Under the pieces are notes generated by a model. The model did not search any database. It saw only the letters and a program-made list of their open reading frames with translations, and had not been told where the DNA came from. Both the position numbers and the translations under genes were made by a program. This document shows, piece by piece, positions 42,294 through 50,549 of a stretch of DNA of 64,000 nucleotides. Source of the DNA: RUG420 sp045642465 (GTDB taxonomy: Bacteria; Bacillota; Clostridia; Oscillospirales; Acutalibacteraceae); the NCBI GenBank assembly GCA_045642465.1, contig JAZUIY010000017.1, positions 12,793-76,792 on the forward strand, given 5' to 3'. Positions within the stretch are counted from its first letter, which is position 1. Each line of letters begins with the position of its first letter.

Positions 42294-43679
42294 TTATTTG
42301 TTCTTAATATATTCATCCATTGCAGCAGCAGCGGTCTTGCCGGCGCCCATTGCAAGGATAACGGTAGCTGCACCGGTAACTGCGTCACCGCCTGCATATA
42401 CGCCTTCACGAGTGGTCAAACCATCTTCGTTGGCAATGAGGCAGCCCCACTTGTTGGTGTCCAGACCAGGAGTGGTGGAACGGATCAGTGGGTTTGGAGA
42501 AGTACCGATGGACATAACAACAGCATCAACATCCAGAATGAATTCGGAATCTGGAATAGCTACCGGACGACGACGGCCGGAGTCATCAGGTTCACCGAGT
42601 TCCATTTCGATGCACTTCATGCCGGTTACCCAGCCATTTTCGTTGCCGACAATTTCAACTGGGTTGTTGAGCAGCTTGAAGATGATGCCTTCTTCCTTAG
42701 CGTGATGAACTTCTTCAGCACGGGCAGGGAGTTCTTCTTCGGAACGTCTGTAAACGATGTAAACTTCGTCAGCACCAAGACGCTTAGCGGTACGAGCTGC
42801 GTCCATTGCTACGTTACCACCACCAACGATAGCAACTTTCTTGTCGTGGGTGATAGGAGTGTCATAACCTTCCTTGTAAGCCTTCATGAAGTTTACACGG
42901 GTGAGGTATTCGTTTGCAGAGTAAACGCCGTTGAGGGATTCGCCAGGAATACCAAGGAAGCTTGGAAGACCAGCACCGGAACCTACGAATACAGCTTCAT
43001 AGCCCTGTTCGAAGAGTTCGTCGATGGTTTCGCACTTACCGATAACGGCATTGGTGATGATGTTAACACCGAGAGCCTTAAGGCCTTCGATTTCCTTCTT
43101 TACGATAGCCTTTGGAAGACGGAATTCAGGAATACCATAGAGCAGTACACCGCCGGCTTCGTGGAATGCTTCGTAAATGGTAACTTCGTAACCAAGCTTA
43201 GCAAGGTCGCCTGCGCAGGTCAGACCGGAAGGACCGGAACCAACGACAGCAACTTTGTGTCCGTTTGGCTTGATGTCATAAACTTCTGGCTTGCCGTTTT
43301 CACGGGCCCAGTCAGCAGCGAAGCGTTCCAGACGACCGATAGCAACCGGTTCACCCTTGATACCGCGTACGCACTTGCCTTCACACTGGGATTCCTGTGG
43401 GCAAACACGACCGCAAACTGCAGGAAGTGCAGAGGTGGTCTTAATGATATCGTTAGCTTCCTGGAAGTCGCCGTTAACGATAGCCTGAATGAAGTCAGGA
43501 ATCTGTACGTTTACAGGACAACCGGAAATACATGGCTTGTTTTTGCAGTTGAGGCAACGCTGTGCTTCTTCCTGTGCCATTTCAGCAGTGTAACCAAGAG
43601 ATACTTCTAAGAAGTTCTTGTTTCTTACGTTAGGATCCTGCTCTGGAATGGCAACCTTAGTCAGAGACATGTTTGGCAT
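42294..43679 (-). CDS. nfnB: NfnB: large subunit of bifurcating NADH-dependent ferredoxin:NADP+ oxidoreductase (GltA-like)
   Basis: A 461-residue flavoprotein that with NfnA couples reduced ferredoxin and NADH to NADP+ reduction. N-terminal cysteine clusters CLNCKNKPCISGCPV and AVCGRVCPQESQCEGKC hold two [4Fe-4S] clusters; FAD and NADPH Rossmann motifs are VVGSGPSGLTCAGDLAKLGY and VAIVGGGNVAMDAARTAKRL. It is often annotated as glutamate synthase small subunit (gltA/gltD), but pairing with nfnA favours Nfn. Its start overlaps the nfnA stop by one base (TAATG), and AAGGAG precedes it, indicating coupling. Confidence 0.92.
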   Translation of the reverse strand: MPNMSLTKVAIPEQDPNVRNKNFLEVSLGYTAEMAQEEAQRCLNCKNKPCISGCPVNVQIPDFIQAIVNGDFQEANDIIKTTSALPAVCGRVCPQESQCEGKCVRGIKGEPVAIGRLERFAADWARENGKPEVYDIKPNGHKVAVVGSGPSGLTCAGDLAKLGYEVTIYEAFHEAGGVLLYGIPEFRLPKAIVKKEIEGLKALGVNIITNAVIGKCETIDELFEQGYEAVFVGSGAGLPSFLGIPGESLNGVYSANEYLTRVNFMKAYKEGYDTPITHDKKVAIVGGGNVAMDAARTAKRLGADEVYIVYRRSEEELPARAEEVHHAKEEGIIFKLLNNPVEIVGNENGWVTGMKCIEMELGEPDDSGRRRPVAIPDSEFILDVDAVVMSIGTSPNPLIRSTTPGLDTNKWGCLIANEDGLTTREGVYAGGDAVTGAATVILAMGAGKTAAAAMDEYIKNK

Positions 43680-44524
43680 TATTCAGCAACTCCTTTTCTC
43701 ATAAGATTACAATATTCTTCTCTATCCTTGTCCTGCTTTTCTTTAAAGATAACAGCACGACGCATAGCTTCATCAAAGTCTACTTTGAAACCGTCAAAGT
43801 CCGGACCGTCTACGCAAGCGAATTTAACTTCACCGTCAACGGTAAGGCGGCAGCCGCCGCACATGCCGGTACCGTCAATCATAACCGGGTTCATGGATAC
43901 GATAGTACGAATATCGTATTCTTTGGTGAGCTGAGCTACGAATTTCATCATGATCAGCGGACCAATAGCAATAACGCAGTCATAATTTGCACCAGCTTCA
44001 ATCTGACGCTTCAGGATGTCGGTTACGAGGGCCTTTTCGCCATAAGAACCGTCATCGGTGCAGAGATAAAGGTTGTCACAAACAGCCTTCATTTCGTCTT
44101 CAAGGATAACCAAATCCTTGTTACGGAAACCAGTGATCAGGTCACACTGGATGCCAAGTTCATGAAGAGCCTTAGCCTGTGGGTAAGCAATTGCGCAACC
44201 TACGCCACCGCCGATAACAGCAACTTTCTTCATGCCGTCAAATTCGGAAGCAATACCGAGTGGGCCAACGAAGTCCATAATGAAGTCGCCTTCATTCAGG
44301 TCACCCAACTTCCAGGTGGATTTACCAACCTTCTGGAAGATAATGGTGATGGTTCCCTTTTCACGATCGTAATCAGCAACGGTCAGAGGAATACGCTCAC
44401 CGGTTTCATCAATTCGAAGAATGATGAACTGGCCGGCCTTAGCCTTTTTGGCTACCAGAGGAGCGTCAACTTCCATTAAGCAGACGGTTGGATTAAGATC
44501 TCTTTTTGTAACAATTTTGTACAA
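43679..44524 (-). CDS. nfnA: NfnA: small subunit of ferredoxin:NADP+ oxidoreductase
   Basis: A 281-residue FAD/NAD-binding protein of the dihydroorotate-dehydrogenase electron-transfer (PyrK/SudB) type, the bifurcating-FAD and NADH partner of NfnB. FAD motif RIPLTVADYD, NAD motif VAVIGGGVGCAIAYPQAKAL, and C-terminal GMCGGCRLTVDG followed by FACVDGPDFDG for the [2Fe-2S] cluster. The start is TTG at 44524: the protein then begins YKIVTKRDLNPTV as in relatives, and GAGAGG lies about 10 bases upstream. Nfn activity fits a fermentative anaerobe. Confidence 0.92.
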   Translation of the reverse strand: MYKIVTKRDLNPTVCLMEVDAPLVAKKAKAGQFIILRIDETGERIPLTVADYDREKGTITIIFQKVGKSTWKLGDLNEGDFIMDFVGPLGIASEFDGMKKVAVIGGGVGCAIAYPQAKALHELGIQCDLITGFRNKDLVILEDEMKAVCDNLYLCTDDGSYGEKALVTDILKRQIEAGANYDCVIAIGPLIMMKFVAQLTKEYDIRTIVSMNPVMIDGTGMCGGCRLTVDGEVKFACVDGPDFDGFKVDFDEAMRRAVIFKEKQDKDREEYCNLMRKGVAE

Positions 44525-44577
44525 AGAAATCAGTCCTCTCTTTAGATGTATGTTTCAAAAAATTCTTTTGCCAAACA

Positions 44578-44586
44578 ATTATATCA
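44578..44586 (-). promoter_or_regulatory. Extended -10 promoter of nfnAB
   Basis: On the minus strand, TGA-TATAAT forms an extended -10 about 55 bases before nfnA. A TTGACA lies further upstream but not at standard spacing. Confidence 0.5.
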
Positions 44587-44638
44587 TATAGGAAAACCTA
44601 GGTATAGTTTTAATAATATTTTGTCAATGTCAAAAAAA

Positions 44639-45619
44639 TTATCCCAAATTTTCTTTTAAAAATGCCAAAACAGTTTGACACCAAAGTTCCGGTTCTTCTT
44701 CTACAGGGCTATGGGCAGATTCTTCAAACCAAACCCACTTTTTCACCGGTGCTTTGAGCTGGTTAAACCACGGTTCTGCCAATTCAAACGGGGTGTTATA
44801 GTCGTGACGTCCAATGGTGAGGAGAACCGGCATCTTCAGTTCCGGAATTTCCTTCATAAAGTCATGGGCAACCACCTGTGGCCAAAGGAAGGAAGACAGA
44901 TAAAATCCGCCAATGGCATACTGTGGCAGCTGATACCATTCGTATCCGTCGTTCTTCATGAATGGCTTTACGACAGAAGTAAAGTAACCGCTGCGGTCAT
45001 TCCAGTGGGCTCCGCCGTATTTGGACAGGGCACTGCGCTGTTTGCCCATGGCCAAAGAGGTTGGATAAAGACCGTTTTCCGGTTTACACTTTTCCAACTT
45101 TGCTACTACGTCATCGTCTCCGGCTTTCTTTGCTTCGTCGTAAGCAAACTGCCAGGAAATGGCTTCGTTTCCACAGCCTTCTACAAACTGGCCCTGTGCC
45201 AGGTAACAGCGGATGAGTTCCGGATACTTCTGACAAACCAAGCTGCCCAAAACCGTACCCCAGGAACGGCCAAAGAGAATAATCTGCTCTTGGTCAAATT
45301 CCTTGAGCAGGAACAAAATGAGCTGGTGCGCGTCCTCAATGTAGTCCTCAATGCACAGCTTGCGGTCTAAGAAAATACGAGGGGAGAAGGACTTCCCGGC
45401 ACCTCGCTGGTCCCAAACCACCATGGTGTAGCCGGCATTTACCAAATTTTTTGCCTGCTGTTCAATGGCGATGTAGCGGTCACAAGCCCCCGGGCCGCCA
45501 TGGACGAATAAGATAATTGGATTCTTCTTGTCGTCGGTCATGACCCGGAAATTCTGTTTGTATCCATTGAGTTTTACGTTATATTCCTTGTCAAAACGGA
45601 AGTGATTTTTCTTTTTCAT
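44639..45619 (-). CDS. Alpha/beta hydrolase, prolyl-aminopeptidase-like
   Basis: A 326-residue cytoplasmic alpha/beta hydrolase. The oxyanion motif HGGPG (40-44), WDQRGAGKS, nucleophile S119 in FGRSWGTVLG, a GRHDYN acidic residue and H in SAHSP give a complete triad. HGGPG with GxSWG is the hallmark of the proline iminopeptidase (S33) group, but the physiological substrate may differ. It lies 12 bases downstream of the cyclodeaminase-like gene in the same operon. Confidence 0.85.
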   Translation of the reverse strand: MKKKNHFRFDKEYNVKLNGYKQNFRVMTDDKKNPIILFVHGGPGACDRYIAIEQQAKNLVNAGYTMVVWDQRGAGKSFSPRIFLDRKLCIEDYIEDAHQLILFLLKEFDQEQIILFGRSWGTVLGSLVCQKYPELIRCYLAQGQFVEGCGNEAISWQFAYDEAKKAGDDDVVAKLEKCKPENGLYPTSLAMGKQRSALSKYGGAHWNDRSGYFTSVVKPFMKNDGYEWYQLPQYAIGGFYLSSFLWPQVVAHDFMKEIPELKMPVLLTIGRHDYNTPFELAEPWFNQLKAPVKKWVWFEESAHSPVEEEPELWCQTVLAFLKENLG

Positions 45620-45631
45620 AAAGACGCCTTC

Positions 45632-46243
45632 TTATAAGTTTTCTTCTACAAAAGCATAGACATTGGCTGCCAGTTTTGGGCCTTTTTCCAACAGTGGGAA
45701 AAGGTCCTTTTTCAGAGCCTCACAGTAGGCTTCGTCCGTAATGGAATTCAAGTTGATTTTCACGTTGAGCCAGCCCATCTGTAAGGCAGCACTAAGGCAC
45801 AAAACGCCACAGCCTACGTCAGACAGTACCAGAGAGGAACTCTTTTCTTTCAATTCGTCAATGAGCAGGATGGCTTCATAGGACTGCTTCATAATGTCAA
45901 TGGGTGCCTGAATGGCCACTTTCAAAGCAGCTTGCATTTTTTCGTCCTTTTCCGGCCCGGCGGGCAGGGCGTAACAGGCGGCAAGGGGCGCAAAGTTGTC
46001 GGCATCCTGTTCTGCCAAGTGCCGGAGATTTTCCATTAAGGCCTTGAGCAGGGGCAGCATGCGCTGGATATCCTCTTCAAATTCGGCATATTTCTTTTTT
46101 CCGGCGGTCAGGTTGCAAACCATACCGCCAAGCCCTGCTCCCAAGGAACCGACAACAGCAGCCACGCCGCCACCACCCGGAACCGGAGCCTTGGAAAAAG
46201 TATCTTCTACGAATTGAGAAACAGAAGTTGCGTTCAAATCCAT
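45632..46243 (-). CDS. Cyclodeaminase/cyclohydrolase family protein (FchA-like)
   Basis: A 203-residue all-helical protein of the formiminotetrahydrofolate cyclodeaminase family, which releases ammonia to form methenyl-THF. Family start SVSQFVEDTFSKAPVPGGGGVAAVVGSLGAGLGGMVCNLT and the KEKSSSLVLSDVGCG segment are clear. The ATG at 46243 has GAGGAG 7 bases upstream; in-frame ATGs further up lack one. No hutI/ftcD partner is adjacent, so it may serve one-carbon metabolism as in Clostridia rather than histidine breakdown. Confidence 0.9.
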   Translation of the reverse strand: MDLNATSVSQFVEDTFSKAPVPGGGGVAAVVGSLGAGLGGMVCNLTAGKKKYAEFEEDIQRMLPLLKALMENLRHLAEQDADNFAPLAACYALPAGPEKDEKMQAALKVAIQAPIDIMKQSYEAILLIDELKEKSSSLVLSDVGCGVLCLSAALQMGWLNVKINLNSITDEAYCEALKKDLFPLLEKGPKLAANVYAFVEENL

Positions 46244-46356
46244 ATGGGTTCTCCTCTCTAGAAATATCACTTCCATTATAGGAATTTTGCCCATTGTATT
46301 CAACTTGTGATGTCCGTACAATGAAAAAGAGAAAAGAAAAGGAAAGGAAGTTTTTT

Positions 46357-47694
46357 ATGGAGAAAAAACGTTCCGGATTTTCCTTCTGGCTACTGATCTG
46401 GGGCCTGGGTTTGGCCGGCCAGATCTGTTGGAACATGGAAAATCAATGGTTTAACACTTTCGTTTATTCCAAAATAGGCAAAGACCCTTCCATTATTACC
46501 GGCATGCTGATTTGCTCCGCACTGGCCACCACGTTCTCTACCTTCTTCTTCGGAACCTGGGCAGACCGTACCGGTAAGCGCCGTATGTTTATTGGCATGG
46601 GTTATATTCTCTGGGGTGTCTTCACCATCTGCTTTGGTCTGACCCAGTACCTGAACCAAGAGTTCTACCTCTTAGTCGGTGTGCTGGTCGTTCTTGCCGA
46701 CACCATCATGAGTTTCTTCGGCTCCATGGGGAACGACGCCGGTTACAACGCCTGGTGTAACGACAACATGAACGACAAGAACCGTGGCGGCATTGGTGCG
46801 TGCCTGGCTACGCAGCCGGTTTTGGGTACCATGTTAGGTACCGTTGTCGGCGGCTTGCTGGTTGGTTCTGATGACAACTACATGCGCCTCTTTATTGTCA
46901 TGGGCGTCTTTGTCATTCTCTTCGGTATTTTAACCTTCCTTTTCATGGGTAAACAGGATGACGTAACCCCACATAAAGACGGCAGTTACTGGCATCAGTT
47001 TGCTTCGGTATTCAACTTCAAAGCCTTCTTTAAAATGAAGGAACTGGTTTTGGTTCACGTAGCCATCTGCGTATTCTTCATTGGCTTTAACGTATACTTT
47101 GCCTACATGGGCAACTATCTCATTCACTACCTGGGTTACACTGCCGACCAAATCGGTATTATTGAAGCAGTGCCACTGGGCCTCTCCATGCTCATTGCTA
47201 TCCCGGTAGGAAAGATGGTCAACAAAAACCTGCATCCGTTTATTGTTTTGGCAGCCACAGTCATTAACTTTTTGGGCTGCATGTTTGTTTACCCAATTCA
47301 GGCAGATTCCATTGATACCAGCGCCATTTTCAACCCACGGGTTTGGATTGGCATTTTCATTGTAGGCGTTGGCTACATTGCCTTCCTGCAGACCGTGAAG
47401 GTTTGGGCAAAACAGCTTTATCCAAAGGATTCCCGAGGCCAGTTTGAAGGCATCTGGATTCTCTTCTTTGTGCTGCTGCCAATGATTGGCGGTTCCCTCA
47501 TTGGGGAAGCGGTGGTAAAGACCAGCGGCGTTCAGTTCTTAGACGAAGTCTCCGGACAAATGCAGTACATTCCAAACGGCTCCATCTTCTTGGTAGGCGG
47601 CCTGCTGTGCCTCCTGAGCCTCATTCCAATGGCCCTGACCATTAAGCCGTTTAAAGCACGTCTTGCCGAACAAAAAATAGAATCAGCAGAATAA
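46357..47694 (+). CDS. MFS transporter
   Basis: A 445-residue membrane protein with about 12 helices. The cytoplasmic loop-2 motif reads FGTWADRTGKRRMF, and there is ENQWFNTFVYSKI early. The overall pattern recalls SLC45-like or glycoside-cation symporter-like MFS proteins, suggesting sugar transport, but no residue proves this. The ATG at 46357 follows GGAAAGGAAG; upstream in-frame ATGs lie before this site. A strong terminator follows 5 bases after the stop, directly abutting tRNA-Thr on the other strand. Confidence 0.88.
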   Translation: MEKKRSGFSFWLLIWGLGLAGQICWNMENQWFNTFVYSKIGKDPSIITGMLICSALATTFSTFFFGTWADRTGKRRMFIGMGYILWGVFTICFGLTQYLNQEFYLLVGVLVVLADTIMSFFGSMGNDAGYNAWCNDNMNDKNRGGIGACLATQPVLGTMLGTVVGGLLVGSDDNYMRLFIVMGVFVILFGILTFLFMGKQDDVTPHKDGSYWHQFASVFNFKAFFKMKELVLVHVAICVFFIGFNVYFAYMGNYLIHYLGYTADQIGIIEAVPLGLSMLIAIPVGKMVNKNLHPFIVLAATVINFLGCMFVYPIQADSIDTSAIFNPRVWIGIFIVGVGYIAFLQTVKVWAKQLYPKDSRGQFEGIWILFFVLLPMIGGSLIGEAVVKTSGVQFLDEVSGQMQYIPNGSIFLVGGLLCLLSLIPMALTIKPFKARLAEQKIESAE

Positions 47695-47696
47695 AA

Positions 47697-47724
47697 AAAG
47701 CCCCGAAAAATTCGGGGCTTTTTT
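47697..47724 (+). terminator. Terminator of the MFS gene
   Basis: A 9-bp stem AGCCCCGAA/TTCGGGGCT with an AAA loop, followed by T-run; its last T is also the complement of the tRNA-Thr 3' A. Confidence 0.92.
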
Positions 47725-47799
47725 GGAGCTGAAGATGGGACTTGAACCCACGACCTATTGATTACGAATCAATTGCGCTACCAACTACGCTACTTCAGC
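47724..47799 (-). tRNA. tRNA-Thr (anticodon CGT)
   Basis: A full cloverleaf on the minus strand: acceptor GCTGAAG/CTTCAGC, D-arm with AGTTGGTAGCG, anticodon loop TTCGTAA with CGT, T-arm GTGGGTTCAAGTCCCA, discriminator T and encoded CCA. It reads ACG threonine codons. It stands alone, facing the MFS gene terminator. Confidence 0.95.
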
Positions 47800-47915
47800 A
47801 AAGGCAACGCCTATTATACAATTAATTTCAGCCGGTGTATATAGCATTTTTTGGCGGGCTATGGTATCATGAATTGACATAAAAAACCAGTAATCTTACT
47901 GGGAGGAGTACAATT

Positions 47916-48572
47916 ATGAAAATGAAAAAGTACGTTTCTTTGGTGCTTGCTGCATTCATGATGTTGCTTTGCCTCACAGCTTGCGGCGGTGTACCAAGTG
48001 AATTTAAAGGACATTTAATGGCTCGTTATATTGAGCAGATTCAGGACGGTTCTTATACCTATGAATCTTCCCGTTTGAACGACAAGTCCGACGCCAAAAC
48101 CACGTTCTGTAAAGTGGATGACGACAAGGTTATGGTTACCATTGCACAGGGTGACAGCACCGCTTGTCTCATGAAGAACGGAGACAACTACTACGTCATC
48201 TCTCCTGCACAGTTTGCTTATACCGATGCAACCGGTGCAACCAAGAAGCAGATTGTAGCTTACACCACCAGCCTTTCCATTGAAAACTGGGTTGGCGGTG
48301 CCTTCGTAGAAGAGGGTACTGAAAAGGTGAAGGGTACTGCATATCAGTACGAAGATTACTACATCGCCTCTACCCAAAAGCGTACCCGTTACTTCTTTGA
48401 TGAAGATGATAATTTAGTAATGGTTGGCGTAGTAAACTCCAAGGGAAAGGTAGACGAATACCTGACCATGAATATTTATTCCGCTAGCGAATCTGCATTC
48501 AACCAGCTGAACAGTTATCATTATTATGATAAGAACGGCAACTTAGTTACCACAACTACAGCTGCAAAGTAA
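47916..48572 (+). CDS. Putative lipoprotein of unknown function
   Basis: A 218-residue secreted protein with a clear lipobox LTAC (Cys23) after an 18-residue hydrophobic segment, so it is probably anchored outside the membrane. The mature part is beta-rich and polar, with AYQYEDYYIASTQKRTRYFFDEDDNLVMV resembling LolA/LppX- or outer-surface lipoprotein-like sheets, and a Thr-rich C-terminus. I do not recognise the family. GGGAGGAG precedes the ATG. A terminator lies 6 bases after the stop. Confidence 0.85.
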   Translation: MKMKKYVSLVLAAFMMLLCLTACGGVPSEFKGHLMARYIEQIQDGSYTYESSRLNDKSDAKTTFCKVDDDKVMVTIAQGDSTACLMKNGDNYYVISPAQFAYTDATGATKKQIVAYTTSLSIENWVGGAFVEEGTEKVKGTAYQYEDYYIASTQKRTRYFFDEDDNLVMVGVVNSKGKVDEYLTMNIYSASESAFNQLNSYHYYDKNGNLVTTTTAAK

Positions 48573-48578
48573 AGTACC

Positions 48579-48610
48579 GAGTACCTTGGAATCCAAGGTA
48601 CTCTTTTTTT
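48579..48610 (+). terminator. Terminator after the lipoprotein gene, abutting the next ribosome site
   Basis: A stem of up to 12 bp, GAGTACCTTGGA/TCCAAGGTACTC, is followed by seven T; the AAGGAG of the next gene starts at 48611. The next gene must therefore be reached by read-through or be transcribed from an internal promoter. Confidence 0.9.
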
Positions 48611-48622
48611 AAGGAGTATCTT

Positions 48623-49348
48623 ATGTCTGTATTGATTACCGGCGCTTCCAGCGGCATTGGAAAGGCCACCGCCATTCTCTTTGCCAGAGCAGGGTTTGCC
48701 ACTGCCATTTGCTACAACACCAATGGAGAAGCAGCCAAGGCCCTTTGCGAAGAATTGACTGCGGAGGGCTGTGCTTGCAAAACCTACGGAGGCAATTTGT
48801 CAGACCCGCATACGGCTGGGAAACTGGTAGAAGCAGTGGCTCAGGACTTGGGCCCTGTAACCGTTTTGGTCAACAATGCCGGCATTAGTTATAGCGGCCT
48901 GTTGACAGACATGTCGGATACCGATTATAAAGAAGTTATGGCAGTGAATTTAGATAGCGCCTTTTACTTGAGCCGTGCCGTTTTGCCGGGCATGGTCCAC
49001 GAGAAAAACGGATCCATCATCAATGTTTCTTCCATGTGGGGAGAAGTAGGCGCATCCTGTGAAGTGGTTTACAGCACTGCAAAGGCCGGCTTAATTGGAT
49101 TTACCAAAGCGTTGGCCAAAGAAGTAGGGCCAAGTAACATCCGCGTCAACTGTGTCAGCCCGGGAGTTATTGACACACCAATGAACGCTTGTTATGACGA
49201 AGAAACCATGAGAGACTTGGCGGAGGAGACACCGCTGAATCGCATCGGCACCCCGGAAGAAGTGGCCAATGTCATTTTCTTCTTGGCATCAGATAAGGCA
49301 ACTTTCATTACCGGCCAGGACATCGGCGTCAATGGCGGAATGATTTAA
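48623..49348 (+). CDS. ymfI: SDR-family reductase, YmfI-like (EF-P 5-aminopentanone reductase candidate)
   Basis: A 241-residue NAD(P)H-dependent short-chain reductase with TGASSGIG (6-13), NNAG (84-87), S136/S137, Y150 and K154 (YSTAK). The stretch VSSMWGEVGASCEVVYS is the feature I associate with Bacillus YmfI, which reduces 5-aminopentanone to 5-aminopentanol on a lysine of elongation factor P; ordinary FabG lacks it. A plain 3-oxoacyl-ACP reductase role is the alternative. efp is not in the window. It begins 12 bases after a terminator. Confidence 0.82.
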   Translation: MSVLITGASSGIGKATAILFARAGFATAICYNTNGEAAKALCEELTAEGCACKTYGGNLSDPHTAGKLVEAVAQDLGPVTVLVNNAGISYSGLLTDMSDTDYKEVMAVNLDSAFYLSRAVLPGMVHEKNGSIINVSSMWGEVGASCEVVYSTAKAGLIGFTKALAKEVGPSNIRVNCVSPGVIDTPMNACYDEETMRDLAEETPLNRIGTPEEVANVIFFLASDKATFITGQDIGVNGGMI

Positions 49349-49372
49349 TATTAATCTAGGGGGACATATGAA

Positions 49373-50440
49373 ATGCAAAAGCAAAATGAAATCAAAGTGC
49401 CAACCAAATTGTTGGACGAAAAAGGTTATGTAACAGAACCTGGCTGGGCAAGACACAACCGCCTGCTGCAGTACAACAAAGCAGATGTTACTGCTCATCC
49501 ACTGCGGATTAAGGAATGGGACTTCTTCCAGATTTCTGACGGCCGTTATATGACCCAGTTCACCATTGCCAACATTTCCATGGCAGAAGCAGGCTGCATT
49601 ACCGTAACCGACATCAAAACCGGACAGCTTGTTCTGTTGGCTGCAATGGCTCATGTTTACACCGTAAACCGCTTCCCAATGCCATCTTGTTCTGATGACC
49701 CATGTGACGTAAAGCGTAACTACCTTTACTTCAAGATGGAGGAAACCTACAATGGCAAGAACCTTCGTGAACTGAAGGCTTCCGGTATTGCTCTTTGGCC
49801 TCTGGGTCAGAAGTTCGAATTGGACTATAAGTGTGAAGTTCCGGAAGGACAGGAATCTATTAATATTGTTATTCCTTGGAAGAAGAAGGACGCTCCTGGT
49901 TCCGAAAAGATGAAGGACCACTTCTTCTACACCAATAAAGAAGACTGCATGCCAGTTACCGGCTTTGTTTCCGTTGGTAAGAAACGCATCAACTTTACTC
50001 CGGACAAGACCTTCTGTGTACTGGACTGGGGCCGTGGTGTTTGGGCTCACGACATTCGCTGGCTGTGGGGCAACGGTACCACCTATATCAACGACAAGCT
50101 CTTTGGCTTTGAATTGACCTGGGGCTTCGGTGACGACTCCGATGCTACCGAAACCTGCCTGTTCTATGACGGTGTTGCTCATAAGCTGGGTAAGTGTACT
50201 GCAGATTATGACCTGAAACATCCGCTTCGCCCATGGGTATTCCATGAAGAAAACGGACGTTTTGAAATGACCATGACACCAATTTATAACAATGCTATGG
50301 CATTCGACATCGGTGTTGCCGGCGCTCATACCAACCAGGTACACGGTCTCTGGAATGGTACCGTTACTTTGGATGACGGCACTGTATTAGAAATCAAAGA
50401 CATGTACGCTTTCTGCGAAGACTGCCATAACAAGTGGTAA
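49373..50440 (+). CDS. DUF2804 family protein
   Basis: A 355-residue soluble protein with the DUF2804 hallmarks DWGRGVWAHDIRWLWGNG, GFELTWGFGDDSDATE and a beta-rich C-terminus resembling lipocalin-like hydroxyneurosporene-synthase folds. Function unknown. Its codon use is strongly biased to preferred codons, which suggests high expression. It follows the YmfI-like gene by 24 bases and ends at a strong terminator. Confidence 0.85.
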   Translation: MQKQNEIKVPTKLLDEKGYVTEPGWARHNRLLQYNKADVTAHPLRIKEWDFFQISDGRYMTQFTIANISMAEAGCITVTDIKTGQLVLLAAMAHVYTVNRFPMPSCSDDPCDVKRNYLYFKMEETYNGKNLRELKASGIALWPLGQKFELDYKCEVPEGQESINIVIPWKKKDAPGSEKMKDHFFYTNKEDCMPVTGFVSVGKKRINFTPDKTFCVLDWGRGVWAHDIRWLWGNGTTYINDKLFGFELTWGFGDDSDATETCLFYDGVAHKLGKCTADYDLKHPLRPWVFHEENGRFEMTMTPIYNNAMAFDIGVAGAHTNQVHGLWNGTVTLDDGTVLEIKDMYAFCEDCHNKW

Positions 50441-50495
50441 GTTCGTTTCTGCCTTATGTAGGCACGAAAAAGCAATAGAAAAAGAAAACAAAAGA

Positions 50496-50526
50496 AAACC
50501 CGGTTCCTTAAAGGAACCGGGTTTTT
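50496..50526. terminator. Bidirectional terminator between the DUF2804 gene and the NhaC-type gene
   Basis: An 11-bp or longer stem AACCCGGTTCC/GGAACCGGGTT flanked by A and T runs. Confidence 0.92.
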
Positions 50527-50549
50527 GCGTATACCGGAAGAGCATTCTT

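Noticed and set aside
42702..43610. 302-codon plus-strand open frame
   Set aside because: Antisense to nfnB, which has full Fe-S and Rossmann motifs.
49289..50344. 351-codon minus-strand open frame
   Set aside because: Antisense to the DUF2804 gene, no ribosome site and no recognisable family.
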